From JAAUUJ01 sp964392245 (GTDB lineage Bacteria; Cyanobacteriota; Cyanobacteriia; Thermostichales; Thermostichaceae), in assembly GCA_964392245.1 (NCBI GenBank), contig CAYMOX010000007.1, forward strand, positions 48,719-112,718: a stretch of DNA of 64,000 bases, in the 5' to 3' direction. The position numbers were made by a program, and so were the translations under genes. The notes under the pieces were generated by a model, which made no database searches, was not told the origin of the DNA, and was given only the letters and a program-made list of their open reading frames with translations. Of the stretch, positions 35,506 through 43,485 are shown piece by piece (within the stretch, counting starts at the first letter, position 1; each line of letters starts with the position of its first letter).

Positions 35506-35861
35506 AGAAATGTGGTGATCCAGCCCCTTTAGATTACCTTGATCCTGAAACTTTGATCCTTTAACTGAGGGATCTCTTCTTGCGAATTTTCTACCAGTAT
35601 TCAATGAGATCCAAGACCACCTTGCCAAAAACGATCAATCTGCCCCTGGAAATCGTGGCAATAAAAAGACCTACAAACTCTGTGAATAAAGTCATGAAAA
35701 GATAAGCTTTTCTGGCAACCCTCCCATGATCGCTATATTTCCAGATGTTGCAGATTGAAGAAACTGAGCGGACACCCGATCAAAGATTACACAAGTCCTG
35801 TTCAGAGGCAACCCTGGCCACCCGATCTCCGCCAGAAGCGCAGTAGGCTAGAGAAAGACAG
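35506..35861. other. Divergent intergenic region, nothing recognised
   Basis: 356 bases between the MuiA-type and ubiX genes, more AT-rich than the flanks. I see no gene, RNA or clear hairpin. It must contain the promoters for both directions. Confidence 0.5.
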
Positions 35862-36548
35862 TTGGCAGGACCGATTTTGACCAGATCACATCAACGGATC
35901 ATTGTGGGAGTGACGGGGGCCTCCGGACTCCTTTACGCGGTACGCACCGTGTATGCCCTGATCCAGGGGGGATATGCAGTAGAGCTGGTGGCCTCAAAAG
36001 CCTGCTATCAGGTGTGGCAGGATGAACTGGGGATTCATATGCCTCTCGATCCTGAGCACCAGGCCCGCTTCTGGGGAGAACAGGCAGAGGTGGACACAGA
36101 TCAATTAACCTGTCATCGCTGGAGTGATGTGGGGGCACCCATTGCCAGTGGATCTTTTCGCACTCAAGGGATGATTGTGATCCCCTGCAGTATGAGCACC
36201 GTGGCCAAGCTGGCGGGAGGATTAAGCTCTGATCTACTGGAGCGGGCGGCGGATGTGCAGATCAAAGAGGGGCGGCGGCTGGTGATCGTGCCTCGAGAAA
36301 CCCCTTTCAGTTTGATCCATTTACGCAATCTCACCACGCTGGCGGAGGCCGGGGTCCGGATCGTGCCTGCGATTCCGGCCTGGTATCATCACCCTCGCAC
36401 GATTCTAGATCTGGTGGATTTTGTGGTGGCTCGGGCTCTGGATCAGTTAGAGATAGAGGTGGATCTGATCCAGCGCTGGCAGGGGGGGATCCGGTCCTCC
36501 CGCTTACCTGTCCTGGAGACTGAACCCATTGTGGAGACAGAATCATGA
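35862..36548 (+). CDS. ubiX: Flavin prenyltransferase UbiX
   Basis: A 228-residue enzyme that makes prenylated FMN for UbiD-type decarboxylases. The flavin-binding start is RIIVGVTGASGLLYAVRT; IASGSFRTQGMIVIPCSMST and RRLVIVPRETPFSLIHLRNL are the conserved flavin and prenyl-phosphate motifs, followed by PAWYHHP. There is no upstream ATG: TTG codons at 35862 and 35877 are the candidates, and the second has AGGA at a good distance. It overlaps the LapA-like gene by 4 bases (ATGA). Confidence 0.93.
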   Translation: MAGPILTRSHQRIIVGVTGASGLLYAVRTVYALIQGGYAVELVASKACYQVWQDELGIHMPLDPEHQARFWGEQAEVDTDQLTCHRWSDVGAPIASGSFRTQGMIVIPCSMSTVAKLAGGLSSDLLERAADVQIKEGRRLVIVPRETPFSLIHLRNLTTLAEAGVRIVPAIPAWYHHPRTILDLVDFVVARALDQLEIEVDLIQRWQGGIRSSRLPVLETEPIVETES

Positions 36549-37069
36549 GGCCACTGGACGCTGCGAAAATTGTGCTGGCTGGGGTCTGGGGTCTGGTGTT
36601 GGTGATTTTTGTGATCCAGAACTGGGGCACGGATGTCACTCTGGTGATTGCTGGATCGGGTGGTGGATCCCTGCCCCTGCCGATTGCGGTTCTGGGGGCC
36701 TATCTCCTGGGCGGGGGTGTGGGTGTGGTCCTGGTGGGTAGCTGGCGCTTGCATAATTACTGGCGTTTGCGGCAGGCGGAGCGGCTGCTGATGCAGATGG
36801 AGGATCGCCTGTATGCACTGGAGCAACAGCAGTATCGCCAGGAGATCTATCTTCCCCCTGAAATGGCGCAGGGGCCACCCCCCCCTGAGGAGCCAGAAGA
36901 CTTTCCCCCAACCGATGATGCCTACCATGCTGCTCCCCTTGTAGAAGAAGCCGATCCTCCAGCCTCGAATTTTGACTGGCGCGATCTGGGGCAACCCCGG
37001 CGAGATGATCCGCCGCGATCTGACTTTGACTGGCGGGAGTTAGGGGAGCCACGCCGATGGGATTACTAG
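36545..37069 (+). CDS. LapA/DUF1049-like membrane protein with duplicated C-terminal motif
   Basis: A 174-residue protein with two membrane helices (about 8-30 and 45-66) joined by a Gly-rich loop, then a short helix with LRQAERLLMQMEDRL as in LapA proteins. The tail is acidic and Pro-rich and carries FDWRDLGQPRR and FDWRELGEPRR, a repeated short motif near the end. LapA proteins assist membrane or LPS assembly in other bacteria. It overlaps ubiX by 4 bases and the next gene by 13 bases, so the three are translationally coupled. Confidence 0.78.
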   Translation: MRPLDAAKIVLAGVWGLVLVIFVIQNWGTDVTLVIAGSGGGSLPLPIAVLGAYLLGGGVGVVLVGSWRLHNYWRLRQAERLLMQMEDRLYALEQQQYRQEIYLPPEMAQGPPPPEEPEDFPPTDDAYHAAPLVEEADPPASNFDWRDLGQPRRDDPPRSDFDWRELGEPRRWDY

Positions 37070-37971
37070 ATCGCTGGCTGGGTCAGGAGCCCCTCAAAAA
37101 GACAGATCCAGAGGTAAGAGATAGTCAGGATCGTCCCGACCCGCAGGGAAAACACAATTATTTGCTGGTGATTCTGGATAGCTGCCGCTTTGATACCTTT
37201 CTTGAAGCTCAGCCCACCACGATCTTGAAACTGGGGGACCTGCAAAAACGCTGGAGTTACGCCTCCTGGACTGCCCCCTCCCACTACAACCTGCTGATGG
37301 GGTTGCTGCCTCATTCCAGCCCTTCCCAGATCTTTGCCTCAGAACACTATAAAAGCGAATACCTCAAGTACAACGAACGCCTGGGTGCCGAGGGGATTGA
37401 CTTTAAGGACATGCTGCCCCACCTGTTTTTGCCCACCCTGCTGAAGCGCAAATTGGGTTACCGCACCCATGCCTATGTTTCTATGCCTGTACTCAACCCC
37501 CACACGATCCTGAATACCGATTTTGATACCTACCGACTGATGCCGCACCACAACGATATGGCCGCGATCCTGGATGAGCTGTGGTTTGATCCTGAACGTC
37601 CCTCCTTCCATCTCTTAAACATTGGGGAAACCCACTATCCCTATGCTCTGCCTGGTGAAGATCCCAGTTCCTGGCCCCGCATTTCTGGGGTGAATGGGGT
37701 GCTGAAGCGCCTGGATCAGGAGATGGAGGAGGAGACGGTGGAATTTTTTAGTGACGATCGGCTGCGGGAACTGCGACAACGCCAGGTGGAAGCGGTTAAG
37801 TATCTGGATGCAGTTTTTGAGGAGCTGTTTGATCTGGTGCCCCCCAACACTTACATCACGGTTACCTCAGATCATGGGGAACTCTTTGGGGAAGCAGGCT
37901 ACTTTGGGCATGGCCCGATCCAGCATGAAAAAGTTCTGGAGGTGCCGTTCCTGGAGGGGAAGATCCGCTAA
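37057..37971 (+). CDS. Sulfatase/alkaline-phosphatase superfamily protein
   Basis: A 304-residue soluble protein. YLLVILDSCRFDTF holds the first metal-binding Asp, WTAPSHYNLLMGLLP the region of the catalytic Ser/Thr, and TSDHGELFGEAGYFGHG the second metal site (Asp-His ... His), so the metal ligands look intact. A CxPxR sulfatase signature is absent, so it is more likely a phosphatase, phosphodiesterase or phosphotransferase-type member. It overlaps the LapA-like gene by 13 bases. Its last 110 bases are duplicated at 38733-38841. Confidence 0.83.
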   Translation: MGLLDRWLGQEPLKKTDPEVRDSQDRPDPQGKHNYLLVILDSCRFDTFLEAQPTTILKLGDLQKRWSYASWTAPSHYNLLMGLLPHSSPSQIFASEHYKSEYLKYNERLGAEGIDFKDMLPHLFLPTLLKRKLGYRTHAYVSMPVLNPHTILNTDFDTYRLMPHHNDMAAILDELWFDPERPSFHLLNIGETHYPYALPGEDPSSWPRISGVNGVLKRLDQEMEEETVEFFSDDRLRELRQRQVEAVKYLDAVFEELFDLVPPNTYITVTSDHGELFGEAGYFGHGPIQHEKVLEVPFLEGKIR

Positions 37972-38002
37972 TGGTCTGGAGGAGATGGATCCTTTGGGAT
38001 CT

Positions 38003-38416
38003 CTAAATTCGTCTCTGCTGAAATACCTGTTGAATTGACAATACTAAAATCTGATCGGTGGTCAAGTCAGCGTCTCGAGTGACGATTGCATCTAATCTTT
38101 GTTGCACAGCACAGGCAATTTGAATTGCATCCTCAAAGTCCGGTGTGGCAATGCTGAGAGCCAACTCCAAAACCGCCCGATCAACTGGACAGATTTCCAT
38201 TGAGGACATGATTAATTCTACAGACTGTTTAGCTTTCTCCAGACTTTGGGTATGACGCCTAGCAATATAGAAAATATCCGTTAAGGTTGTTGCTGACACA
38301 AAGCCACTGATCTGCCCAGCACATATTAATTGGAATAGCATTTCTGCGTCAGACGCAAACGGTTCTCTTGCCAGAAGAAAATCGAGAATGATGTTGGTAT
38401 CGATCAACACTCTCAT
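38003..38416 (-). CDS. PIN-domain toxin (VapC-like)
   Basis: A 137-residue putative endoribonuclease. VLIDTNIILDFLL carries the first catalytic Asp; FEDAIQIACA and IVTRDAD supply the later acidic residues typical of PIN domains. The start ATG overlaps the upstream antitoxin stop (TAATG), a usual arrangement in toxin-antitoxin operons. The pair sits between two copies of the sulfatase-gene 3' end, which suggests it was inserted. Residue conservation suggests an active enzyme. Confidence 0.88.
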   Translation of the reverse strand: MRVLIDTNIILDFLLAREPFASDAEMLFQLICAGQISGFVSATTLTDIFYIARRHTQSLEKAKQSVELIMSSMEICPVDRAVLELALSIATPDFEDAIQIACAVQQRLDAIVTRDADLTTDQILVLSIQQVFQQRRI

Positions 38417-38670
38417 TATGTATATTTCTCGATCAAGCGCTCATTGCGCAAGGCTTCCACCTCAGCATCGGTGGGGGCAGGTTGATCAGTGCTCAAGAAA
38501 CCTCGCATTTGCTTAAACAGAGAGGCATCAGCCTGTTTGTCCTCTATATTTTGATTCCCAGTCATATGCCCAATCTCACTCTGGAGCGACTTGATAATCC
38601 AATTCACCAAAGTCAGCCGCTCACTGACCGATAACCTGGATGCCTGCTCTGCAAGTTCTTGAAGAGACAT
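38416..38670 (-). CDS. Putative antitoxin of the PIN toxin
   Basis: An 84-residue protein starting MSLQELAEQASRLSVSERL, a pattern common in cyanobacterial antitoxins paired with PIN toxins (compare the LSxxERLxLxxxI element of addiction modules). The C-terminal half is polar and probably wraps the toxin. AGGA lies 8 bases before the ATG. Position upstream of, and 1-base overlap with, the toxin gene support the role; no DNA-binding fold is certain from the sequence. Confidence 0.78.
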   Translation of the reverse strand: MSLQELAEQASRLSVSERLTLVNWIIKSLQSEIGHMTGNQNIEDKQADASLFKQMRGFLSTDQPAPTDAEVEALRNERLIEKYT

Positions 38671-38732
38671 AGAGTTATCCTCGCTACTACTAGGTATATT
38701 CTATATGGAGGTTCACTTGTGAATTCCGCCCT

Positions 38733-38841
38733 GTTGCCTCAGATCATGGGGAACTCTTTGGCGAAGCAGGCTACTTTGGGCATGGCCCGATCCAGCATGA
38801 GAAAGCTCTGGAGGTTTCTGCCTGGAGGGGAAGATGTGCTA
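38733..38841 (+). pseudogene. Duplicated 3' fragment of the sulfatase-like gene
   Basis: About 109 bases match 37861-37970 at roughly 90 percent identity by eye, covering the stretch SDHGELFGEAGYFGHG and the end of the gene. Differences include a one-base deletion near 38815 that breaks the frame. Similarity stops abruptly on both sides. The fragment and the intact gene end flank the toxin-antitoxin operon in direct orientation. Confidence 0.9.
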
Positions 38842-39165
38842 GATTACTCAACCAAGATCGTTAGCACTGCTTTTGCCCCTCGGGATTGAACTTTCCTCGC
38901 TTCTTCATTAATCGCACTTGATCGCCTGATCAATAATCCAAATCTAATCGAGAATAATCTGCCCATCTTTCCCTTAAAAATTGCAGATAACCCGAGTGGG
39001 ATAGGGCTTAATCCTTTTAGTGATCGGAGCTCCATTAGCTGTGGAAATAAGTTGAGTCATCTCGTCGTATCAAATGATCACACAAGGTCTTGTCCTTTAA
39101 ATGTGCCCATACAAAAAACCTAGTCCTGATTGTGATTACCACCAGTAGGATTGTCAACTCTCCTT
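38842..39165. other. Intergenic region, nothing recognised
   Basis: 324 bases, AT-richer than average, after the gene fragment. No convincing coding sequence or hairpin. It may contain decayed sequence from the rearrangement beside the toxin-antitoxin operon. Confidence 0.4.
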
Positions 39166-40110
39166 TTACGAAAAGAGTGCCGGGCGATAGATCCAGGCTG
39201 CAGCTCGCATACGATTGATCTGACCAGTGGTGAATTCATTCATGCAAGGATCATCGCTATAGTCCATAAAGTTAAAGATTGGATCTGGTCCTAAACGGAA
39301 GAGGCAGGTATCTCGGCCCACCGGACATCCCTCACTTTCTATGCGCTCAAAGGGAGTATCAAAAACGTTATCTCCTGGAAAGCGGCAACCAAAATCAAAG
39401 GTATGGTACAGACCCAACCAGTGCCCGATTTCATGCACAGCGGTATCCCCCTCGTTAAAGTTTTCTCGGGATCCACCTGGTACAGAGTCATAGCTGATCA
39501 CAATCCCATCCTGATCGGGGCTCGTGGCTAGCTCCGAGGGGAAGGTGGCAAAGCCCAGATTGCCAGGTTTACGCACGGTGTAGAGATTTAAGGTGGTTTC
39601 TGGGGAGATATTCAGGGCTGCTTTTGCCTCTCTTGATGCAGCGGATCCAGGTTGTAGGTTGTACCAGGTGAAATTTTCTGTCCGATCAACTGAATCAATC
39701 CGAAAAGAAAAGCCAGTACCCGCAAAGGCAGCATTGATCACATCCATCTGCTCATTCAAAACGGTCTGTGGCAGATTGCCTTCCGCACCGCTATAGATCA
39801 CGTGAATCGCAACTGGAACTTCAATCGGAAATGATTGACGGTCAAGGCGGGGAGCCTCCTGCTCAAAGCGTCTCTGGATCCGAGCAATCTCCTCAAAAGA
39901 TGGCGTCCGTGTAGAGCAACGAGCTTCCGGATCTGGGATGGTTTCACGCAGGATCAGCGTTGTGGTTATCTCCTCTGCTGGCATCCCTGTGGCCACATTC
40001 GTGGGGGATGAAACACCGCAACTTGAGAGCAACAAGGTTATAGACAACACACACAGGATCCCTAGCCAGGTAAACCGCTGACGAGAAAAGAAGGGATGCA
40101 ACCGGATCAT
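39166..40110 (-). CDS. Pappalysin-type (M43) zinc metalloprotease lipoprotein
   Basis: A 314-residue secreted protease. The signal peptide ends in a lipobox (SITLLLSSCGV). VAIHVIYSGAEGN and INAAFAGTGFSF are typical upstream elements. The zinc site is HEIGHWLGLYHTF (HExxHxxGxxH), followed by the Met-turn NFMDYSDDPCM and FTTGQINRMRAA, as in M43 pappalysins/cytophagalysins. Several Cys residues suggest disulfides. No C-terminal secretion domain is seen, so it is probably held in the envelope by lipid. It lies 113 bases downstream of another lipoprotein gene on the same strand. Confidence 0.9.
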   Translation of the reverse strand: MIRLHPFFSRQRFTWLGILCVLSITLLLSSCGVSSPTNVATGMPAEEITTTLILRETIPDPEARCSTRTPSFEEIARIQRRFEQEAPRLDRQSFPIEVPVAIHVIYSGAEGNLPQTVLNEQMDVINAAFAGTGFSFRIDSVDRTENFTWYNLQPGSAASREAKAALNISPETTLNLYTVRKPGNLGFATFPSELATSPDQDGIVISYDSVPGGSRENFNEGDTAVHEIGHWLGLYHTFDFGCRFPGDNVFDTPFERIESEGCPVGRDTCLFRLGPDPIFNFMDYSDDPCMNEFTTGQINRMRAAAWIYRPALFS

Positions 40111-40223
40111 TGCAGCAAGCAGAAAAACTATCTGAACTATAGGTCCAGGACCCGATCATTTCAATGGGATCTGTGATGCCCATCAGACCTCCGGTATCCA
40201 TTGCCTCTAAACAACAGATTGGT

Positions 40224-40826
40224 TTAAGGTTGCCAGACAACAGGAACCGACATCGCAATATCACTCACTTCTATCGGGGATTGACTGCCAGGAAATGCGG
40301 AAGCACTGGGTTCAAGACTGCTGCAACTGCCCTCAATCGTGGTCTTAACAATATCTCCAACAGCGGTGGTGGTCAGTGTCTCCCCACTGGTGACCTCAAA
40401 GAGGCAATCTCCCAGTTGATTAGACCAGAAGCCAGGAGCTTCACCCGCAGTATTCATCGTCAGTCGTCCCTGAGTATCCGTCCTGGACTCACCCCGACCA
40501 ATCTCTTTGAGAGTGAAGGAAAAGATCACGTCTTCTCCCTCAATCTGCGCGGAGATGCCCACGCTAAAGCCTGTACCGCCAGGGATATTGACACCTGAGC
40601 AGATGACCTCCTCATTGGCCAGATCAAACCGATGACTCAGATCACCTGAGAGTGTTGCTTTGAAGAAACCAGAGCCATCACTGAGACAGACGGCATTCTC
40701 AATGCTACTCACAGGGCCATCTGTGGGATTGCCTTCCAGGTTACTGCTGTCTGCTTCATCTGATCCTGTGCCCGCTGAGCAGCCCACTCCCAGAACACAT
40801 GCAAGCAAGCACACCAGCTTGTGCAT
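40224..40826 (-). CDS. Lipoprotein of unknown function
   Basis: A 200-residue protein. MHKLVCLLACVLGVGCSAG is a lipoprotein signal with Cys16 as the anchor. The strong site GAGGAGAGG precedes the ATG at 40826, which decides this start. The mature part is beta-rich, acidic, with four further Cys residues (CLSDGSG, VICSGVN, GDCLFEV, GSCSS) that could form two disulfides. I do not recognise the fold. It is upstream of the M43 protease gene on the same strand. Confidence 0.8.
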   Translation of the reverse strand: MHKLVCLLACVLGVGCSAGTGSDEADSSNLEGNPTDGPVSSIENAVCLSDGSGFFKATLSGDLSHRFDLANEEVICSGVNIPGGTGFSVGISAQIEGEDVIFSFTLKEIGRGESRTDTQGRLTMNTAGEAPGFWSNQLGDCLFEVTSGETLTTTAVGDIVKTTIEGSCSSLEPSASAFPGSQSPIEVSDIAMSVPVVWQP

Positions 40827-41051
40827 TTTTCCTCTCCTCAGCCCAAAGATGTACTGTTCTTTCAGAGCATACTGCAGATGAACCAACCCTCTGGATGAGG
40901 AGATCTACAGTCCGGTTGTGATAGAGAAGGGTCATGCCCGATCAAGTTATGAAGAGGTTAAGCTATTTTGCGCAATCAGGTTGGTTATTTTCGCCTTATT
41001 CGCGTCCTTTAGGTTAAGCCAGAATTAAGGATGTCCTTACGGAGGAGTCCC

Positions 41052-41258
41052 ATGACCAACCTATCTGTCCAGTCTATTGTTGAGACTGCTCTGGCTACGG
41101 GTTACCTGAGCCCCGATCACCAGCAACTCATTAACCAGCAATTTCTCTACGGTCAGGTCAGTCCTGAGGAGATGCATCTGATGGATCGGCTGGAACAGGC
41201 GTTGCTGTCTGGGGTGATCACCTGCACCAAAACCTCTCCCAGTAAGGTTGCCAGCTAA
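41052..41258 (+). CDS. Small helical protein, paralogue 2 of 3 in the window
   Basis: A 68-residue protein starting MTNLSVQSIVETALATGYLS. GGAGGAG lies 5 bases before the ATG at 41052 and decides the start. It aligns with 5683-5871 and with 48725-48916: a first helix with ALxTG, a LSPDHQQLINQQ stretch, then HLMDRLEQALLSGVI. The tail TKTSPSKVAS is polar. Function unknown; see the finding on this family. Confidence 0.75.
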   Translation: MTNLSVQSIVETALATGYLSPDHQQLINQQFLYGQVSPEEMHLMDRLEQALLSGVITCTKTSPSKVAS

Positions 41259-41346
41259 GCTCAATGTGGGGATTACTGAGTTGTAGGCATCGGTTGGCTT
41301 AGTAATCCCAGGAGAGGCCATAAAGGATGAAAAAGCAAGGAAGCAG

Positions 41347-41547
41347 TTAGGTCAATTGCGAAAAAGTCAGCGGAGAAGCTTCCATCTTCGATTTATCAAT
41401 ACTGGAAGGTGCAAGCGGGCAGGTTGTCTTTCGAGGTTGACCTTCTGCTCTCCAGTGCAGGGTAAAGCTGATCAGCTTATCGCCCCCCAACAGCTCAGAC
41501 AAGAGTTGGGCAAGGCGGTAACCGCGATAGTCTTCATCCCACATCAT
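41347..41547 (-). CDS. Possible small protein, 66 residues
   Basis: MMWDEDYRGYRLAQLLSELL is followed by LHWRAEGQPRKTTC and a polar tail. An AGGTTAAGG stretch lies just before the ATG pair, and codon use resembles the neighbours. I do not recognise it and cannot exclude a chance frame. Confidence 0.4.
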   Translation of the reverse strand: MMWDEDYRGYRLAQLLSELLGGDKLISFTLHWRAEGQPRKTTCPLAPSSIDKSKMEASPLTFSQLT

Positions 41548-42119
41548 CCTTAACCTCGTGTTTTCCGATAACTCACGCCTAAAAATATAGCATCAAATAT
41601 CCGTGGATACACAGAGAGTATTGGCGGATCTTTCCTCAAAAGCCTGGCATGAGTTTCCTCGTATTTAGATCAGGAAAAAGCTTTAATTTTCAGCAACTTC
41701 TGGCCTTTACAAGATTCTTACTATTGTCTTGTATCCATAAGTTAATGACCTGCATTGGTTTCCAGTGATGCAGCCGAAATATCTACATGGCAAGGATCTT
41801 AGCCTGGATCAGCTTGGGCTGAGTCTCCTATGTTTTCTTTTGTACGAAGAATATTACTCTAATACGTATAAATACGCTTAATGGCGGATAATCTTATGCT
41901 TGAGACTGCGATAGGCTGGGACTGTTCACATGTTGGCTGAGTTTTTGCAGTAAGAGAAGACAGTTGTAGTGTTTATTGCTACATACGATCTCTTCTGTGA
42001 GGTTCCCGAGCTTTTTGCTGCTGTAGATTGTTGCCAGATCAAGAGAGTTGGTCCATCAGCGAGAAGCTCCAGGCATAGACAACCTCAGTTGCAGTTAAGG
42101 TTTCGCATTGGAGTTCATC
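41548..42119. other. Long AT-rich intergenic region
   Basis: About 570 bases without a convincing gene, RNA or repeat. AT content rises around 41840-41890 (for example ACGTATAAATACG). It precedes the PATAN-REC regulator gene and probably holds its promoter and leader. Confidence 0.4.
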
Positions 42120-43403
42120 ATGCACCATTCTTCAGAGGCAGCCCATTTCAGCACTGTTCCATCTCCGGCCCAAGCGGGGCAGTCTGAGATTCTGCAGTCT
42201 TTTCTGATCTGTAATCGCGCTGATCTCATCACCTGCCTGCAACGCCTGAGTACCACTCGGTTTACAGGACGGTTTGACCTGATCCACGCCCACCATGCCA
42301 CCTGGAGTCTTCATCTCTGCCTGGGGCGTCTGGTCTGGATCTCGAAGGGCATTCAGCCTGAACAGCGGTGGCGGCGAATGTTAAGTCAGTACTACCCCAA
42401 CGCCGATGCTGTGGAACTGGAGATCCTTACCCCCAAGCACAGTCGGCTGCCGGAATATGCGATTTTGACCGGGTTATTGCAGCGACATGCGATCACCCGT
42501 GAGCAATTAGTGGCTCTGGTGGAAGATGTGGTGATCGAGTGTCTTTTTGATCTGCTGCAGGCGGTCGATAGTCTTAAGGATGAACAAACCTCCCAAACGG
42601 GCCTGACAGGGATGTTGAATGCAGATGACAAGCTGGATGCCCCCCTGACTTTAATTCGCTCCGAACAGGCTTTGGAAAAGGCTCAACAGCAGTGGGAAGG
42701 TTGGTTTGGGACCGGATTGGCTACCTACTCACCCCATTGTGTTCCCCTGATCCGACGCTCAGATTTGCTCCGCCAGCAGACCACGGCGCGCACCTTCCAG
42801 TTGTTAAGCACCTATGTGAATGGTCAACGCTCGTTGCGGACCCTGGCGATCAAGTTTCAGCAGGAACTGGTCACGCTGGCAGATGCGCTCTTCCCCTATG
42901 TAGCAGCCGGGATCATATCTCTGGTGGAACCCAGTCAATCTCCCGAGGCTGAGGATAATCCCACCACTGGCATTGTTGTTGATCCGATTTCGCTTCCCCC
43001 TAAGCCCCTGCAGCAACAGCCTCAACCCCCGGTGAAAAAGGCTCTGGTGGTTTGCATTGACGACAGTGTCATGGTGGCTAAACAGTTGGAGCTTGTGCTG
43101 GAGCCTGCTGGATGTCAACTCCTCACTATTCAGGATCCCCTGCAAGCGATTCCGCAGCTGCTCAAACGTAAACCGGACCTGATCCTGCTGGATTTGATGA
43201 TGCCTGTGGTCAATGGCTATGAAATCTGTGCCCAGATCCGGCGCGTATCGGGTCTCAAGTCGGTTCCGGTGGTGATCCTGACCAGCAATGATGGGGTGGT
43301 GGATCGGGTAAGGGCCAGGATGGTCGGCTCTACTGATTTTCTGGCTAAACCTGTGGATCCGGAGAAGCTTTTAGAGACAATGCTGCGCTACTTGCCTGGC
43401 TAG
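42120..43403 (+). CDS. PATAN (DUF4388)-receiver response regulator, PatA/PixG-like
   Basis: A 427-residue regulator. The N-terminal PATAN domain (about 30-290) includes RLSTTRFTGRFDLIH and LHLCLGRLVWISKG. A Pro/Gln linker precedes the C-terminal receiver (about 310-425) with VVCIDDSVMVAKQLE, LILLDLMMPVVNGYE (phospho-acceptor Asp), VVILTSND and FLAKPVDPEKL. Proteins of this build control phototaxis, pili or heterocyst pattern in cyanobacteria. Usually they start a chemotaxis-like operon (CheY, CheW, MCP, CheA); no such genes follow here. GGAG lies 7 bases before the ATG. Confidence 0.9.
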   Translation: MHHSSEAAHFSTVPSPAQAGQSEILQSFLICNRADLITCLQRLSTTRFTGRFDLIHAHHATWSLHLCLGRLVWISKGIQPEQRWRRMLSQYYPNADAVELEILTPKHSRLPEYAILTGLLQRHAITREQLVALVEDVVIECLFDLLQAVDSLKDEQTSQTGLTGMLNADDKLDAPLTLIRSEQALEKAQQQWEGWFGTGLATYSPHCVPLIRRSDLLRQQTTARTFQLLSTYVNGQRSLRTLAIKFQQELVTLADALFPYVAAGIISLVEPSQSPEAEDNPTTGIVVDPISLPPKPLQQQPQPPVKKALVVCIDDSVMVAKQLELVLEPAGCQLLTIQDPLQAIPQLLKRKPDLILLDLMMPVVNGYEICAQIRRVSGLKSVPVVILTSNDGVVDRVRARMVGSTDFLAKPVDPEKLLETMLRYLPG

Positions 43404-43485
43404 TTGCATGAGGGAATCGCTATCAAGCCAGATCTGACAATTTTGGCTTACGCTTGATCCTTGACCCTCCTTGCTTCCTGCCTTC

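Noticed and set aside
38659..38889. A 76-codon frame just after the antitoxin gene
   Set aside because: It is an out-of-frame reading of the duplicated sulfatase gene end, not a gene.
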